64,000 nucleotides of DNA from Rhodobacterales bacterium HKCCE3408. GTDB lineage: Bacteria > Pseudomonadota > Alphaproteobacteria > Rhodobacterales > Rhodobacteraceae. A program made the translations under genes and the position numbers. Location of the stretch: NCBI GenBank assembly GCA_015689705.1, contig WVSN01000002.1:248001-312000 (forward strand), given 5' to 3'. The notes beneath the pieces were generated by a model. That model ran no database searches. It was not told where the DNA came from and saw only the letters and a list, made by a program, of their open reading frames with translations. Positions within the stretch are counted from its first letter, which is position 1. The number at the start of each line of letters is the position of its first letter. Below are positions 1 to 8,872 of this stretch, piece after piece.

Positions 1-1
1 C

Positions 2-745
<744 letters not shown>

Positions 746-798
746 ACGGTGCATACCGCCCGTGCCTGTGGCCGCTCGCGGCCTGACGGCGCGACCTT

Positions 799-837
799 GA
801 CCCCTGCCCGGGTTCGTCCCGGCAGGGGTCTTTTTTT
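799..837 (+). terminator. Rho-independent terminator after ccrM
   Basis: GACCCCTGCC and GGCAGGGGTC form a near-perfect GC-rich stem around a short loop, followed directly by seven T residues. It ends ccrM transcription just before the convergent AlkB-type gene. Confidence 0.9.
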
Positions 838-840
838 GCC

Positions 841-1971
841 TTAACGCGGGGCCGGGTTGGTGGCGGTGTCGTAGGGCGTCCAGTCGGTGATGTCGGGGTA
901 GTGCTGGCGGCGCCAGGCCTTCACGCGGGGCCGCATGACCCGGTGCCAGAGCGGCGGGACGACGGCAAGCATGGTCATCACCGGGTATCCGGCGGGCAGT
1001 TCAGCCGCCTCTCCCGCCCGTGTCTGCAGGAGCGGGAAGCGCCGGTCGGGTTTGTAGTGATGGTCGGAATGGCGCTGGAGATTGATCAGGAGCCAGTTCG
1101 ACGCGCGCTCGGTCGCGTTCCAGGAATGGCGGGGCAGGACGTGTTCGTATTTGCCGTCGCCGAGATGGCGGCGGGTCAGGCCGTAGTGCTCGACGTAGTT
1201 CACGAGCTCGAGCTGCCAGATCGCGACGACGGCCTGGAAGAGGAAGAGGCCAAGGCCGGGCAGGCCGCCGAGGGCGAGGGCGGCGAGGAGGCAGGCGGCC
1301 TGAAGTGCGGCGTAGCGCCAGAACGGGTTCGACCGGTGCCAGGCCGGGCGGCCGGCGCGGGCGAGCTTCGCTTTCTCGGCGCGCCAGGCGGAGCGGGCGC
1401 ATTGCACGAGGACGCGGGGCAGGAAGGACCAGAAGGCCTCGCCCATGCGGGCCGTCACCGGATCGCGCGGGGTGCCGACGTAGCGGTGGTGGACGAGGAG
1501 GTGCTCGGACCGGAAGTGTGAGTAGAGCACCGAGGCGAGGAGGAGGTCGGCGAGCCACCGTTCGAGCCGCGGGCGCTGATGCATGAGCTCGTGCGCGTAG
1601 TTGATGCCGATCGTGCCCGACAGCACGCCGACGCCGAAGAAGAGGCCGAGCTGTTCGGCGGTGCCCAGATGCGGCGCGCGGGTCGCGTAGGCGATGGCGC
1701 CGAAGATCACGGCGTACTGGATCGGTGCCCAGATCAGCGTGACGAGTCGGTACCAGCGGAGGGCAGCCTCGGGCGTTTCGGGATCAGCGTTGTCGCGGTA
1801 CTGCCCGAGGGCGAGGTCGAGACCGGCGAAGAGCCACCAGGTTGCTGCCGGGACGAGCGCGAGGGACCAGCCGCCGTGGATCGCCGTCGCCGCGAGCAGT
1901 GGCACGAGCAGGAGCGAGGCCCAGAAGGGCAGCGCGGCCGGCAGGCTGGACGGGGCGGCGGTGTCGGACAT
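841..1971 (-). CDS. AlkB-type membrane non-haem di-iron alkane hydroxylase/desaturase-like
   Basis: Integral membrane di-iron oxygenase, 376 residues from the ATG at 1971; the longer open frame upstream is GC-driven. The histidine clusters of the AlkB/XylM family are visible: HELMH (127-131), HLLVHH (157-162), NYVEHYG (258-264) and LQRHSDHH (298-305). Hydrophobic helices precede and separate them, as in inner-membrane alkane 1-monooxygenases. The NYVEHYG motif is typical of true AlkB proteins rather than fatty-acid desaturases. No rubredoxin or rubredoxin reductase gene is adjacent, so the electron donor must be encoded elsewhere. Substrate is inferred. Confidence 0.8.
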   Translation of the reverse strand: MSDTAAPSSLPAALPFWASLLLVPLLAATAIHGGWSLALVPAATWWLFAGLDLALGQYRDNADPETPEAALRWYRLVTLIWAPIQYAVIFGAIAYATRAPHLGTAEQLGLFFGVGVLSGTIGINYAHELMHQRPRLERWLADLLLASVLYSHFRSEHLLVHHRYVGTPRDPVTARMGEAFWSFLPRVLVQCARSAWRAEKAKLARAGRPAWHRSNPFWRYAALQAACLLAALALGGLPGLGLFLFQAVVAIWQLELVNYVEHYGLTRRHLGDGKYEHVLPRHSWNATERASNWLLINLQRHSDHHYKPDRRFPLLQTRAGEAAELPAGYPVMTMLAVVPPLWHRVMRPRVKAWRRQHYPDITDWTPYDTATNPAPR

Positions 1972-2068
1972 GGGAACGAGTCTCCGCCCGGCGCGGGGTG
2001 CGGTCAATCCCGGATCGGTGGGCGCTTTGACGGGCGTGGGAGGTGAGTATTTGGGGAAAGATGAAGGG

Positions 2069-3130
2069 TCAGTCGGGCTGGAAAGCCGGTCGGGCGAGGT
2101 CGAAGGCCTTGCGCATGAGCGTGGGGAGCGCGGCGGGGCGGAACTCGTGCTTCGGGACGAAGTGGCCGCGGGTCGGGCTGGCCGTGTCGGGGACCGTCGC
2201 GATGCGGAGCGCGAGGCGGAGGTGGAAATGGGTGAAGGTGTGGCGGACTTCGAGGTTCGGGTCCTGCCAGTCGGCCTCGACCGGGGGCGTGCCGGCGGGG
2301 TCGCTTTCGGTCCAGTCGGTGCCGGGCCAGCCAAGCATGCCGCCGAGAAGGCCCTTGGGCGGGCGGGTTTCGAGAAGCCAGGCGCCGTCCTCACGCCGGG
2401 CGATCCAGGCGATGCCGTGTCGCGTGGGCTTCGCGGTCTTGGGCGTCTTACGTGGCAGATCGGCGGCGATGCCGGCCTTCCGGGCGGCGCAATGGTGCAG
2501 GACGGGGCAGATGCCGCAGGCGGGGCTGCGCGGCGTGCAGATCGTGGCGCCGAGATCCATGACGGCCTGGGCATGGTCGCCGGGATGATCCTCGGGCGTC
2601 AGATCGGCGGCGCGGGTTTTCAGTTCGGGTTTCGCGGCGGGGAGCGGGGTCTCGATCGCGTGAAGGCGGGCCATGACGCGTTCCACGTTGCCGTCCATGA
2701 CGGTCGCCTTGCGGTCGAACGCGATCGAGGCGATGGCCGCCGCGGTGTAGGGGCCGATGCCGGGTAGGGTGAGGAGTCCGTCCTCTGTCTCGGGGAAGCG
2801 GCCGCCGTGGTCGCGCGCGACGACCCGCGCGCAGGCGAGGAGATTTCGGGCGCGGGCGTAGTAGCCGAGGCCGGCCCATTCGGCCATGACCGCCGCATCC
2901 TCGGCCGCGGCCAGCGCCGCGACGTCGGGCCAGAGCGCCGTGAAGCGGGTGAAATACGCCTTCACCGCCGCGACGGTGGTCTGCTGCAACATGATTTCGG
3001 ACAGCCAGATGCGGTAGGGATCGGGACGAACGCCCGCGCGCCGTTCGGCCGGGCCGACTCGCCACGGCAGGTCGCGCGCATGGGTCGCATACCAGTCCGA
3101 TAGCGCATCTGTGATCGGATGTCGGGCCAC
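2069..3130 (-). CDS. mutY: A/G-specific adenine DNA glycosylase MutY
   Basis: Removes adenine mispaired with 8-oxoguanine. The 353-residue protein shows the catalytic Glu45 in SEIMLQQTTV, the helix-hairpin-helix LPGIGPYTA (122-130), the catalytic Asp146 in VMDGNVERV and the 4Fe-4S loop C198-x6-C205-x2-C208-x5-C214. A NUDIX-like C-terminal half with RPPKGLLGGMLGWPG recognises 8-oxoG. Length is normal. It is divergent from the dciA-like gene at 3214, an arrangement common in Rhodobacterales. Confidence 0.96.
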   Translation of the reverse strand: MARHPITDALSDWYATHARDLPWRVGPAERRAGVRPDPYRIWLSEIMLQQTTVAAVKAYFTRFTALWPDVAALAAAEDAAVMAEWAGLGYYARARNLLACARVVARDHGGRFPETEDGLLTLPGIGPYTAAAIASIAFDRKATVMDGNVERVMARLHAIETPLPAAKPELKTRAADLTPEDHPGDHAQAVMDLGATICTPRSPACGICPVLHHCAARKAGIAADLPRKTPKTAKPTRHGIAWIARREDGAWLLETRPPKGLLGGMLGWPGTDWTESDPAGTPPVEADWQDPNLEVRHTFTHFHLRLALRIATVPDTASPTRGHFVPKHEFRPAALPTLMRKAFDLARPAFQPD

Positions 3131-3213
3131 TTCCCGCCTCTCTGCCCCGGCTGTTATTGGCTAGCGCCGCTGCCTGCCATAGATTGCCGGCAACCAAGAC
3201 GAAAGGCCCGCGA

Positions 3214-3741
3214 ATGTCGCGCCGCGATCCGCAAGACACACCGAGCCACCGGCCGCGCCGGCGGGGCTTCGAGCCGGCGTCGAAGCTGATCGGCGCGGAA
3301 CTGCGCAGCCCGATGCGGAAGCGGGGCTTCGCCGAGGCCAAGCTTCTGACCCGGTGGCCCGAGATCGTGGGGTCTGAGATCGCCGAACTGGCGGTGCCGG
3401 TGACGCTGAAACACGGGCAGCAGATGGGCGGGACGCTTGTCTTGCTGACGACGGGGTCTGCCGCGCCGCTGGTGCAGATGCGGGCTGAGGAGATCAAGGC
3501 GCGGGTCAATGCCTGTTACGGCTACCGCGCCGTCAGCCGTGTGAGCGTGACGCAGACCGCGGCGAGCGGCTTCGCCGAGGGGCAGGCCGAGTTCGCCGCG
3601 AAGCGCAAGGAGACAAGACCCGCCGAGCCCGACCCGGCGGCGATGAACGAAGCCGAGGCCGTGATCGGCCGGATCGGCGACGAGAGACTGCGCGCGGCCC
3701 TGGCCCGGATGGCCCGGCGCGCGCTCGTGAAACCGGAATGA
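3214..3741 (+). CDS. DUF721/DciA-family protein
   Basis: Small basic protein of 175 residues related to DciA (DUF721), the ancestral loader of the replicative helicase DnaB. The N-terminal half carries the conserved core with RWPEIVGSEIAELAVPV and a later segment of the type LVQMRAEEIKARVN. I chose the ATG at 3214, because the upstream part of the frame is low-complexity and overlaps the mutY promoter region. It sits between mutY and a DsbA gene. Function in helicase loading is by family only. Confidence 0.82.
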   Translation: MSRRDPQDTPSHRPRRRGFEPASKLIGAELRSPMRKRGFAEAKLLTRWPEIVGSEIAELAVPVTLKHGQQMGGTLVLLTTGSAAPLVQMRAEEIKARVNACYGYRAVSRVSVTQTAASGFAEGQAEFAAKRKETRPAEPDPAAMNEAEAVIGRIGDERLRAALARMARRALVKPE

Positions 3742-3742
3742 C

Positions 3743-3748
3743 AAGGAG
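3743..3748 (+). promoter_or_regulatory. Shine-Dalgarno site deciding the DsbA start
   Basis: AAGGAG lies seven bases before the ATG at 3756. It favours that start over the in-frame ATG at 3738, which overlaps the preceding stop codon. Confidence 0.7.
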
Positions 3749-3755
3749 AGACCAC

Positions 3756-4415
3756 ATGCATCGCAGACTGGTTCTGGGCTCGATGGGCGCGGCCGCGTTC
3801 GGCGCGGGCGGGATGACGCTTCTGGGCCGGACGCCCGCCGCGCGTGCGCAGGAGACCGGGGACGGCGCGCCGGAGATCATGGAGATGACCATCGGCGAGG
3901 CCGACGCGCCGGTCGAGTTCATCGAGTATGCGAGCTATACCTGCCCGCATTGCGCGAACTTCCATGCCAACGTCTTCCCGATGCTGAAGGCGGATTACAT
4001 CGACACCGGCATGGTGCGGTTCGTTTACCGCAACTTCTATCGCAACCGGCCGGACCTGTGGGCGGCGATGGTCGCGCGCTGCGCCGGGCCGATGCGCTTT
4101 TTCGGCGTGAACGACATTCTCTACACCACCCAGTCGGAATGGATCGCCGACGATCCGGCGACGATCGTCGAGAACCTGCGGCGGATCGGCCGGTCGGTCG
4201 GTCTGTCGGATGGCGATCTGGATGCCTGCCTGAGCGATGGCGAGATGGCGCAGGCGCTGGTCGACCGGTTCGAGGGGTTCCTCGAGATCCATCCGGCCGA
4301 GGGCACGCCGTCCTTCGTCATCCAGGGTGAGCTGTATTCCGGCCTGTCCTATGACGACATGCGCGGGATCATCGACGCGGCCCTCCAAGAGGCCGGTGTC
4401 GAGGTCGAGGGGTGA
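3756..4415 (+). CDS. DsbA-family thiol:disulfide oxidoreductase, periplasmic
   Basis: Periplasmic disulfide-forming or -reducing protein of 219 residues. The N-terminus MHRRLVLGSMG with a following hydrophobic stretch and ARAQE is a signal peptide; the RR pair could make it a Tat substrate. The active site is CPHC (63-66) in the thioredoxin fold, and the alpha-helical insert and cis-Pro region GTPSFV follow. It lies directly after the dciA-like gene with only 14 bases between stop and start, so the two are probably cotranscribed. Its end overlaps the next gene by 4 bp (GTGA). Confidence 0.9.
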   Translation: MHRRLVLGSMGAAAFGAGGMTLLGRTPAARAQETGDGAPEIMEMTIGEADAPVEFIEYASYTCPHCANFHANVFPMLKADYIDTGMVRFVYRNFYRNRPDLWAAMVARCAGPMRFFGVNDILYTTQSEWIADDPATIVENLRRIGRSVGLSDGDLDACLSDGEMAQALVDRFEGFLEIHPAEGTPSFVIQGELYSGLSYDDMRGIIDAALQEAGVEVEG

Positions 4416-5530
4416 CGGCGGGGCCGCCGCTGGCCGGACTGAAGGTCGTCGAGCTTGCCCGCATCCTGGCCGGCCCCTGGGCCGGCCAGACGCTTGCCGA
4501 TCTGGGGGCCGAGGTCATCAAGGTCGAGGCGCCGGAGGGGGACGATACCCGCCGGTGGGGTCCGCCCTTCGTTGAGCGCGGCGGCGATGTCTCGGCGGCC
4601 TATTTCCATTCCTGCAACCGCGGCAAGGCGAGCGTCATCGCCGATTTCCGGACGCCGGAGGGACAGGAAAAGGTGCGGGCGCTGGTCGCCGATGCCGATA
4701 TCCTGATCGAGAACTTCAAAGTCGGCGGGCTGGCGAAATACGGGCTGGACTATGCGAGCCTGTCCGAGCTGAACCCGCGACTGATCTACTGTTCCATCAC
4801 CGGGTTCGGGCAGACCGGGCCCTACGCGCACCGGGCCGGTTACGACTATATCATCCAGGGCATGAGCGGCATCATGTCGGTGACCGGCGCGCCGGAAGGC
4901 CAGCCGCAGAAGGTCGGGATCGCGGTGACAGACATCCTGACGGGCATGTACGCCGCGACCGCGATCCTTGCCGCCGTGCATCAGCGCGCCACGACCGGGC
5001 GCGGGCAGTGGATCGACATGGGGCTTCTGGACGTGGCGACGGCCTTCACTGCCAACCAGGCGATGAACTACCTGACGACCGGGGTCGCGCCGCAGCGGAT
5101 CGGGAATGCGCACCAGAACCTGACGCCGTACCAGGTGTTCGACTGCGCCGATGGCTGGATCATCATCGCGACCGGGAACGACGCGCAGTACCGGCGGCTG
5201 TGCGGGTTGCTCGGGCTGCCCGAGATGGCCGAGGCGCCAGAGTTCCGGACCAATTCCGACCGGCTGGCGCACCGGGAGGAGATGACGCGGCGGCTGACCG
5301 AGGCAACGATGGCACGGGGGCGGGCGGAGTTGCTGGCGGCCTGCGAGGCGGCAGGCGTGCCGGCCGGTCCGATCAACGACCTGGCGGATGTCTTTGCCGA
5401 TCCGCAGGTGCAGGCACGCGGAATGCAGATCGAGCTGGACGGGGTGCCGGGGGTGCGGCCGCCCTACCGGTTCTCGGACGCGGACCTGGCGCTGACGCGG
5501 CCCGCGCCACGCCTGGGCGAAGACGACTAG
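4412..5530 (+). CDS. CaiB/BaiF family (class III) CoA-transferase
   Basis: Class III CoA-transferase of 372 residues that moves CoA between carboxylic acids through an aspartyl-CoA intermediate. Family marks are VVELARILAGPWAGQ near the N-terminus, IENFKVGGLAKYGLDY (about 99-114), SITGFGQTGPYAHRAGYD, and Asp174 in AVTDILTGMYAA, which aligns with the catalytic Asp of formyl-CoA transferase. The GTG start at 4412 overlaps the dsbA stop, implying translational coupling. Substrate cannot be told from sequence. In related genomes I recall smc at this position after dsbA. Confidence 0.88.
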   Translation: MTAGPPLAGLKVVELARILAGPWAGQTLADLGAEVIKVEAPEGDDTRRWGPPFVERGGDVSAAYFHSCNRGKASVIADFRTPEGQEKVRALVADADILIENFKVGGLAKYGLDYASLSELNPRLIYCSITGFGQTGPYAHRAGYDYIIQGMSGIMSVTGAPEGQPQKVGIAVTDILTGMYAATAILAAVHQRATTGRGQWIDMGLLDVATAFTANQAMNYLTTGVAPQRIGNAHQNLTPYQVFDCADGWIIIATGNDAQYRRLCGLLGLPEMAEAPEFRTNSDRLAHREEMTRRLTEATMARGRAELLAACEAAGVPAGPINDLADVFADPQVQARGMQIELDGVPGVRPPYRFSDADLALTRPAPRLGEDD

Positions 5531-6483
5531 GCCAGCTTTTCCAGCCAGGGATCGAGCGCGGCGGGATCGTCGAAGGTCAGACGGACGGGGATCGTCGTGA
5601 CCTTCTGCCGGAAGCCCGGCGGCAGGCGGACAGCGTCCTTTTCCGTTGTGACGAGCAGCGCTCCGATGGCTTTCGCCTCGGCCTCGAGCCGGGTCATCAG
5701 GGCGGCCGGCAGCGGCTGGTGATCGGCGAGTGCGACCTGGCGCCGGATATCTGCGCCGAGCGCGCGGAGCGTGGCGAAGAACTTTTCGGGCGCGCCGATG
5801 CCGGCGAAGGCGAGGACAGGGGCGCCGGTGATCGGCATGCCGGTTGGCAGCGGCGTGAGATCGGCGGTCAGGAGCGGCAGGTCATGGGTCCACCGGTCGG
5901 CGAAGCCGCGCCGGGCCGGGCCGATGGCCACGGCGAGGTCGGCGCGGGCGAGGCCGGTGGCGAGCGGCTCGCGCAACGGGCCGGCGGGGATGACGCGGCC
6001 GTTGCCGAACCCGCGGGCGGCGTCGATGGCGAGGATCGACAGGTCATGCGCGAGCGCGGGGTTCTGGAAGCCGTCGTCGAGGAGGATTGCCGTCGCCCCG
6101 GCTTCGACCGCCGCGCGGGCGCCGGCGGCGCGGTCGGCCGCGATCCAGGTCGGGGCGAAGGCGGCGAGGAGGAGCGGCTCGTCCCCTGTCTGGTCCGCGG
6201 TGTGGTTCGCGGGATCGACGCGGGTCGGGCCGGTCAGCGTGCCGCCGTAGCCGCGGCTGACAATATGCACGCCGGGCAGGCGACCGGCCAGCGCCATGAC
6301 GAGAGGCGTCTTGCCGGTGCCGCCGGCGGTCAGGTTGCCGACGCAGATCACCGGCACTCCGACCGAGGCGCGCGGCCCGGCGGCCAGGCGGCGGGCCGTG
6401 CCCATGGCGTAAAGCGCACCGAGGGGCGAGAGCAGCGCGGACAGAAGCCCCGGTGTCCTGTACCAGTGCCGCGGCGTACGCAT
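5527..6483 (-). CDS. lpxK: Tetraacyldisaccharide 4'-kinase LpxK
   Basis: Phosphorylates the lipid A precursor at the 4' position at the cytoplasmic face of the inner membrane. The 318-residue protein has an N-terminal hydrophobic helix (LLSALLSPLGALYAMG), the P-loop GNLTAGGTGKTPLV (49-62) and the later LLDDGFQNP motif with the conserved DDGFQ. The ATG at 6483 overlaps the stop of waaA by four bases (ATGA). The annotated longer frame upstream belongs to the waaA shadow. The gene converges with the CoA-transferase gene, overlapping by 4 bp. Confidence 0.95.
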   Translation of the reverse strand: MRTPRHWYRTPGLLSALLSPLGALYAMGTARRLAAGPRASVGVPVICVGNLTAGGTGKTPLVMALAGRLPGVHIVSRGYGGTLTGPTRVDPANHTADQTGDEPLLLAAFAPTWIAADRAAGARAAVEAGATAILLDDGFQNPALAHDLSILAIDAARGFGNGRVIPAGPLREPLATGLARADLAVAIGPARRGFADRWTHDLPLLTADLTPLPTGMPITGAPVLAFAGIGAPEKFFATLRALGADIRRQVALADHQPLPAALMTRLEAEAKAIGALLVTTEKDAVRLPPGFRQKVTTIPVRLTFDDPAALDPWLEKLA

Positions 6484-7778
6484 CAGGCCGCCGCTTTGCC
6501 CGGGGGCAGCCAGTCGAGGATCAGGTCGACGGCGCGGTCGGTCACATTCGCTCCGGCCGAGCTGATTTCCCAGGCCGCGTTGGCCATCGCCGCGGAGCGT
6601 TCCGGGTTCAGAAGATCGGTCACGGCGTCGGCCAGGCTGTCGGCGGACGATACCAGCCGGGCGGCCTTCACGGCGGTCAGGCGCTGGTAGATGTCGACGA
6701 AGTTCGTGACGTAGGGCCCGTGCAGGATGGCCGAGCCGAGGGCGGCGGGTTCGAACGGGTTGTGTCCACCGATCTCGACCAGCGAGCCGCCGACGAAGCT
6801 GATGGGCGCGAGGCGATACCACAGCCCCATCTCGCCCAACGTGTCGGCGAGGTAGACCTGCGTGTCGGGGTCGATCGTGTCGCCGGTGGACCGGCGGGCG
6901 ACGGACCAGTGCCGTGCCTCGAGCATCTGCGCGATGGCATCGCCCCGCTGCGGATGGCGCGGCGCGAGGATCAGGAGAAGCCGGGGATTGACCCGCATCG
7001 CGCGTTCCTGCGCCGCGAGCATGATCTCTTCCTCGCCCTCGTGGGTCGAGGCGGCCAGCCAGACAGGACGGCCGGTCAGCTTTCCGGCGAATTCGGCCCG
7101 CTCGTCCTCGTCATGCGGAAGCGCGGCGGCGCCTTCCTTGAGCGTGCCGGTCACCTCCATATGCTCGCCCGCGAGGCCGAGGCGGCGGAGATAGCCGGCC
7201 GTCACAGCGTCCTGCACATGCGCGGCGGAAAAGCGCGACAGCATCGACCGGGCCATCCCGCGCAGCAGAAGCCGCCAGCGGTCGTGGCTGCGTTTGGACA
7301 TGCGCGCGTTGACCAGCAGCATCGGCGTGCCACGGGCGTGGGTTTCGGTGATCAGCGCGGGCCAGAGTTCGCTTTCGGTCCAGACCGCGAGATCTGGCTT
7401 CCAGTGATCGAGGAAACGCCGCACCCAGGCCACAGCGTCGAGCGGGATGTACTGGTGAAAGGCGTGGTCGGGCAGGCGGCCGGCCATCACGCGGGCCGAG
7501 GTCACCGTGCCGGTCGTGACGAGGATATGTACACCCGGCTCCTCCTCGCCCAGGCGGCGGATCAGCTCCAGCAGTGACAGCGATTCACCGACGCTCGCTG
7601 CGTGGAACCAGATGAGCTGACCCGGCGGGCGCGGTTGCGAGGCGATGCCGCGGCGTTCGTCGATCCGGCCGGCATCCTCCTTGCCCTCGGCCAGACGGCG
7701 GCGCAGCGCGCGTTCGTAGATCCCGGTCGCCCGGGTCGACATCGCCAGATAGAGCCCGAGCGCGAGCGAGCGGCCCAT
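6483..7778 (-). CDS. waaA: 3-deoxy-D-manno-octulosonic acid (Kdo) transferase
   Basis: Transfers Kdo to lipid IVA. The 431-residue protein has an N-terminal membrane-anchoring helix, HAASVGES (59-66) with the catalytic Glu65, then WTESELWP, and PLEVGSMILGP-like region GGSLVEIGGHNPFEPAALG (about 331-349) typical of GT30 enzymes. It is coupled to lpxK by an ATGA overlap and follows the DUF4170 gene closely, so this is a lipid A assembly operon on the minus strand. Confidence 0.95.
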   Translation of the reverse strand: MGRSLALGLYLAMSTRATGIYERALRRRLAEGKEDAGRIDERRGIASQPRPPGQLIWFHAASVGESLSLLELIRRLGEEEPGVHILVTTGTVTSARVMAGRLPDHAFHQYIPLDAVAWVRRFLDHWKPDLAVWTESELWPALITETHARGTPMLLVNARMSKRSHDRWRLLLRGMARSMLSRFSAAHVQDAVTAGYLRRLGLAGEHMEVTGTLKEGAAALPHDEDERAEFAGKLTGRPVWLAASTHEGEEEIMLAAQERAMRVNPRLLLILAPRHPQRGDAIAQMLEARHWSVARRSTGDTIDPDTQVYLADTLGEMGLWYRLAPISFVGGSLVEIGGHNPFEPAALGSAILHGPYVTNFVDIYQRLTAVKAARLVSSADSLADAVTDLLNPERSAAMANAAWEISSAGANVTDRAVDLILDWLPPGKAAA

Positions 7779-7783
7779 TGGCG

Positions 7784-8029
7784 TCAGCCGCCCAGGGCCT
7801 CGGTCGGCGAGGCCTCGGAGCCTTCGTCGATCATCCGGTGGATATGGGCGATGAAGTAGCGCATGTGCGCGTTATCGACCGTCCGCTGCGCCTCGGCTTT
7901 CCAGGCGGCGTAGGCCCTCGCGTAGTCGGGGAACATGCCGACGACGTGGATGTCATCGACATTGCGGAATTCCGTTCCCGACGGATCGACGAGTTCGCCG
8001 CCGAAGACGAGATGCAGGCGTTGGGTCAT
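7784..8029 (-). CDS. DUF4170 domain protein
   Basis: 81-residue soluble protein of the DUF4170 family, which is regularly found beside waaA in alphaproteobacteria. Recognisable features are LVFGGELVDP near the start, a VVGMFPDYARAYAAWKAEAQ segment and HMRYFIAHIHR. No catalytic motif is visible. The 5-base gap to waaA suggests cotranscription and a role connected to lipid A or envelope synthesis, but function is unknown. Confidence 0.85.
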   Translation of the reverse strand: MTQRLHLVFGGELVDPSGTEFRNVDDIHVVGMFPDYARAYAAWKAEAQRTVDNAHMRYFIAHIHRMIDEGSEASPTEALGG

Positions 8030-8086
8030 GGGTTTGGCTCCGGTCTGTCAGAAGTCGGCGGCACCCTACGGCTTTGGACCTTGGGG

Positions 8087-8872
8087 TCAAGCGCGGTCGG
8101 CGGCGCGGTGAACGAGGCGGGCGTGAAGCTGCGGGCCGGCACCGAGAATGCCGTGCGCCTGGGGTCGGGGGTTGTTGAACCGAAGCGTCCGGCCGAGCGT
8201 GTCGGTGGCCCGGCCGCCGGCTTCGGCGAGGATCAGCGCGCCGGCGGCGATATCCCATTCCCAGGTCGGTCGGAAACTGACGAGCGCATCGAACCGCCCT
8301 TCGGCCACCAGCGCGAGGCGGTTGGCGATCGAGGCGCGGTAGCTGCGCGAGACCGGCGGTACCCCGCCGGGCCAGTGGCGCGGCGCGAGCCCGGCGCGCG
8401 ATGTCAGGAGCGTGGCCTCCGCCTCTTCGGGGTCGGCGACCGTGATGGCGGCCTCATTCAGCCGGGCCCCCGCACCGGCGGCGGCGGCATAAAGCCGGTC
8501 CTTCGCGGGCAGGTAGACGACACCGGCCGAGACCCGCCCATCCCGGACCACCGCCAGCGAATGCGCCCACGTCTTCTCGCCCGCGATGAAGGCGCGAGTG
8601 CCGTCGATCGGATCGACGACGAAAAGCGACGTGCGGCTCAGCCGGTCGGGGCTGTCCGGCGTCTCCTCGCTGAGCCAGCCATAGTCGGGGCGGGCGGCGA
8701 GCAGCGCCTGCCGAAGCATCGCATCGACTTCGAGATCGGCCTGCGTGACCGGGCCCTGATCGTCGGCCTTTTCCCACGCTTCGCGCGGGCCTGCGAAGTG
8801 GCGCATCGCGATCTCGCCCGCGGCGCGCGCGGCGCCGGTCAGGAGGTCGAGATCGGTTTCAGGCTCCGGCAA
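8087..8872 (-). CDS. Inositol-monophosphatase-family phosphatase (CysQ/BPNT-like)
   Basis: Mg2+-dependent phosphatase, 261 residues. The metal-binding motifs of the family are all present: SEE (68-70), VVDPIDGTRAF (85-95) and WEWDIAAG towards the C-terminus. The DPIDGT variant and length suit a 3'(2'),5'-bisphosphate nucleotidase, which clears PAP in sulfate assimilation, better than an inositol phosphatase; this choice is inferred. It overlaps the end of pmbA by 14 bases. Confidence 0.85.
   Translation of the reverse strand: MPEPETDLDLLTGAARAAGEIAMRHFAGPREAWEKADDQGPVTQADLEVDAMLRQALLAARPDYGWLSEETPDSPDRLSRTSLFVVDPIDGTRAFIAGEKTWAHSLAVVRDGRVSAGVVYLPAKDRLYAAAAGAGARLNEAAITVADPEEAEATLLTSRAGLAPRHWPGGVPPVSRSYRASIANRLALVAEGRFDALVSFRPTWEWDIAAGALILAEAGGRATDTLGRTLRFNNPRPQAHGILGAGPQLHARLVHRAADRA

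Noticed and set aside
5008-6690. Long plus-strand frame (560 codons) over lpxK
   Set aside because: It is antisense to lpxK, Gly/Arg-rich and has no family motif. lpxK and waaA on the other strand are certain.
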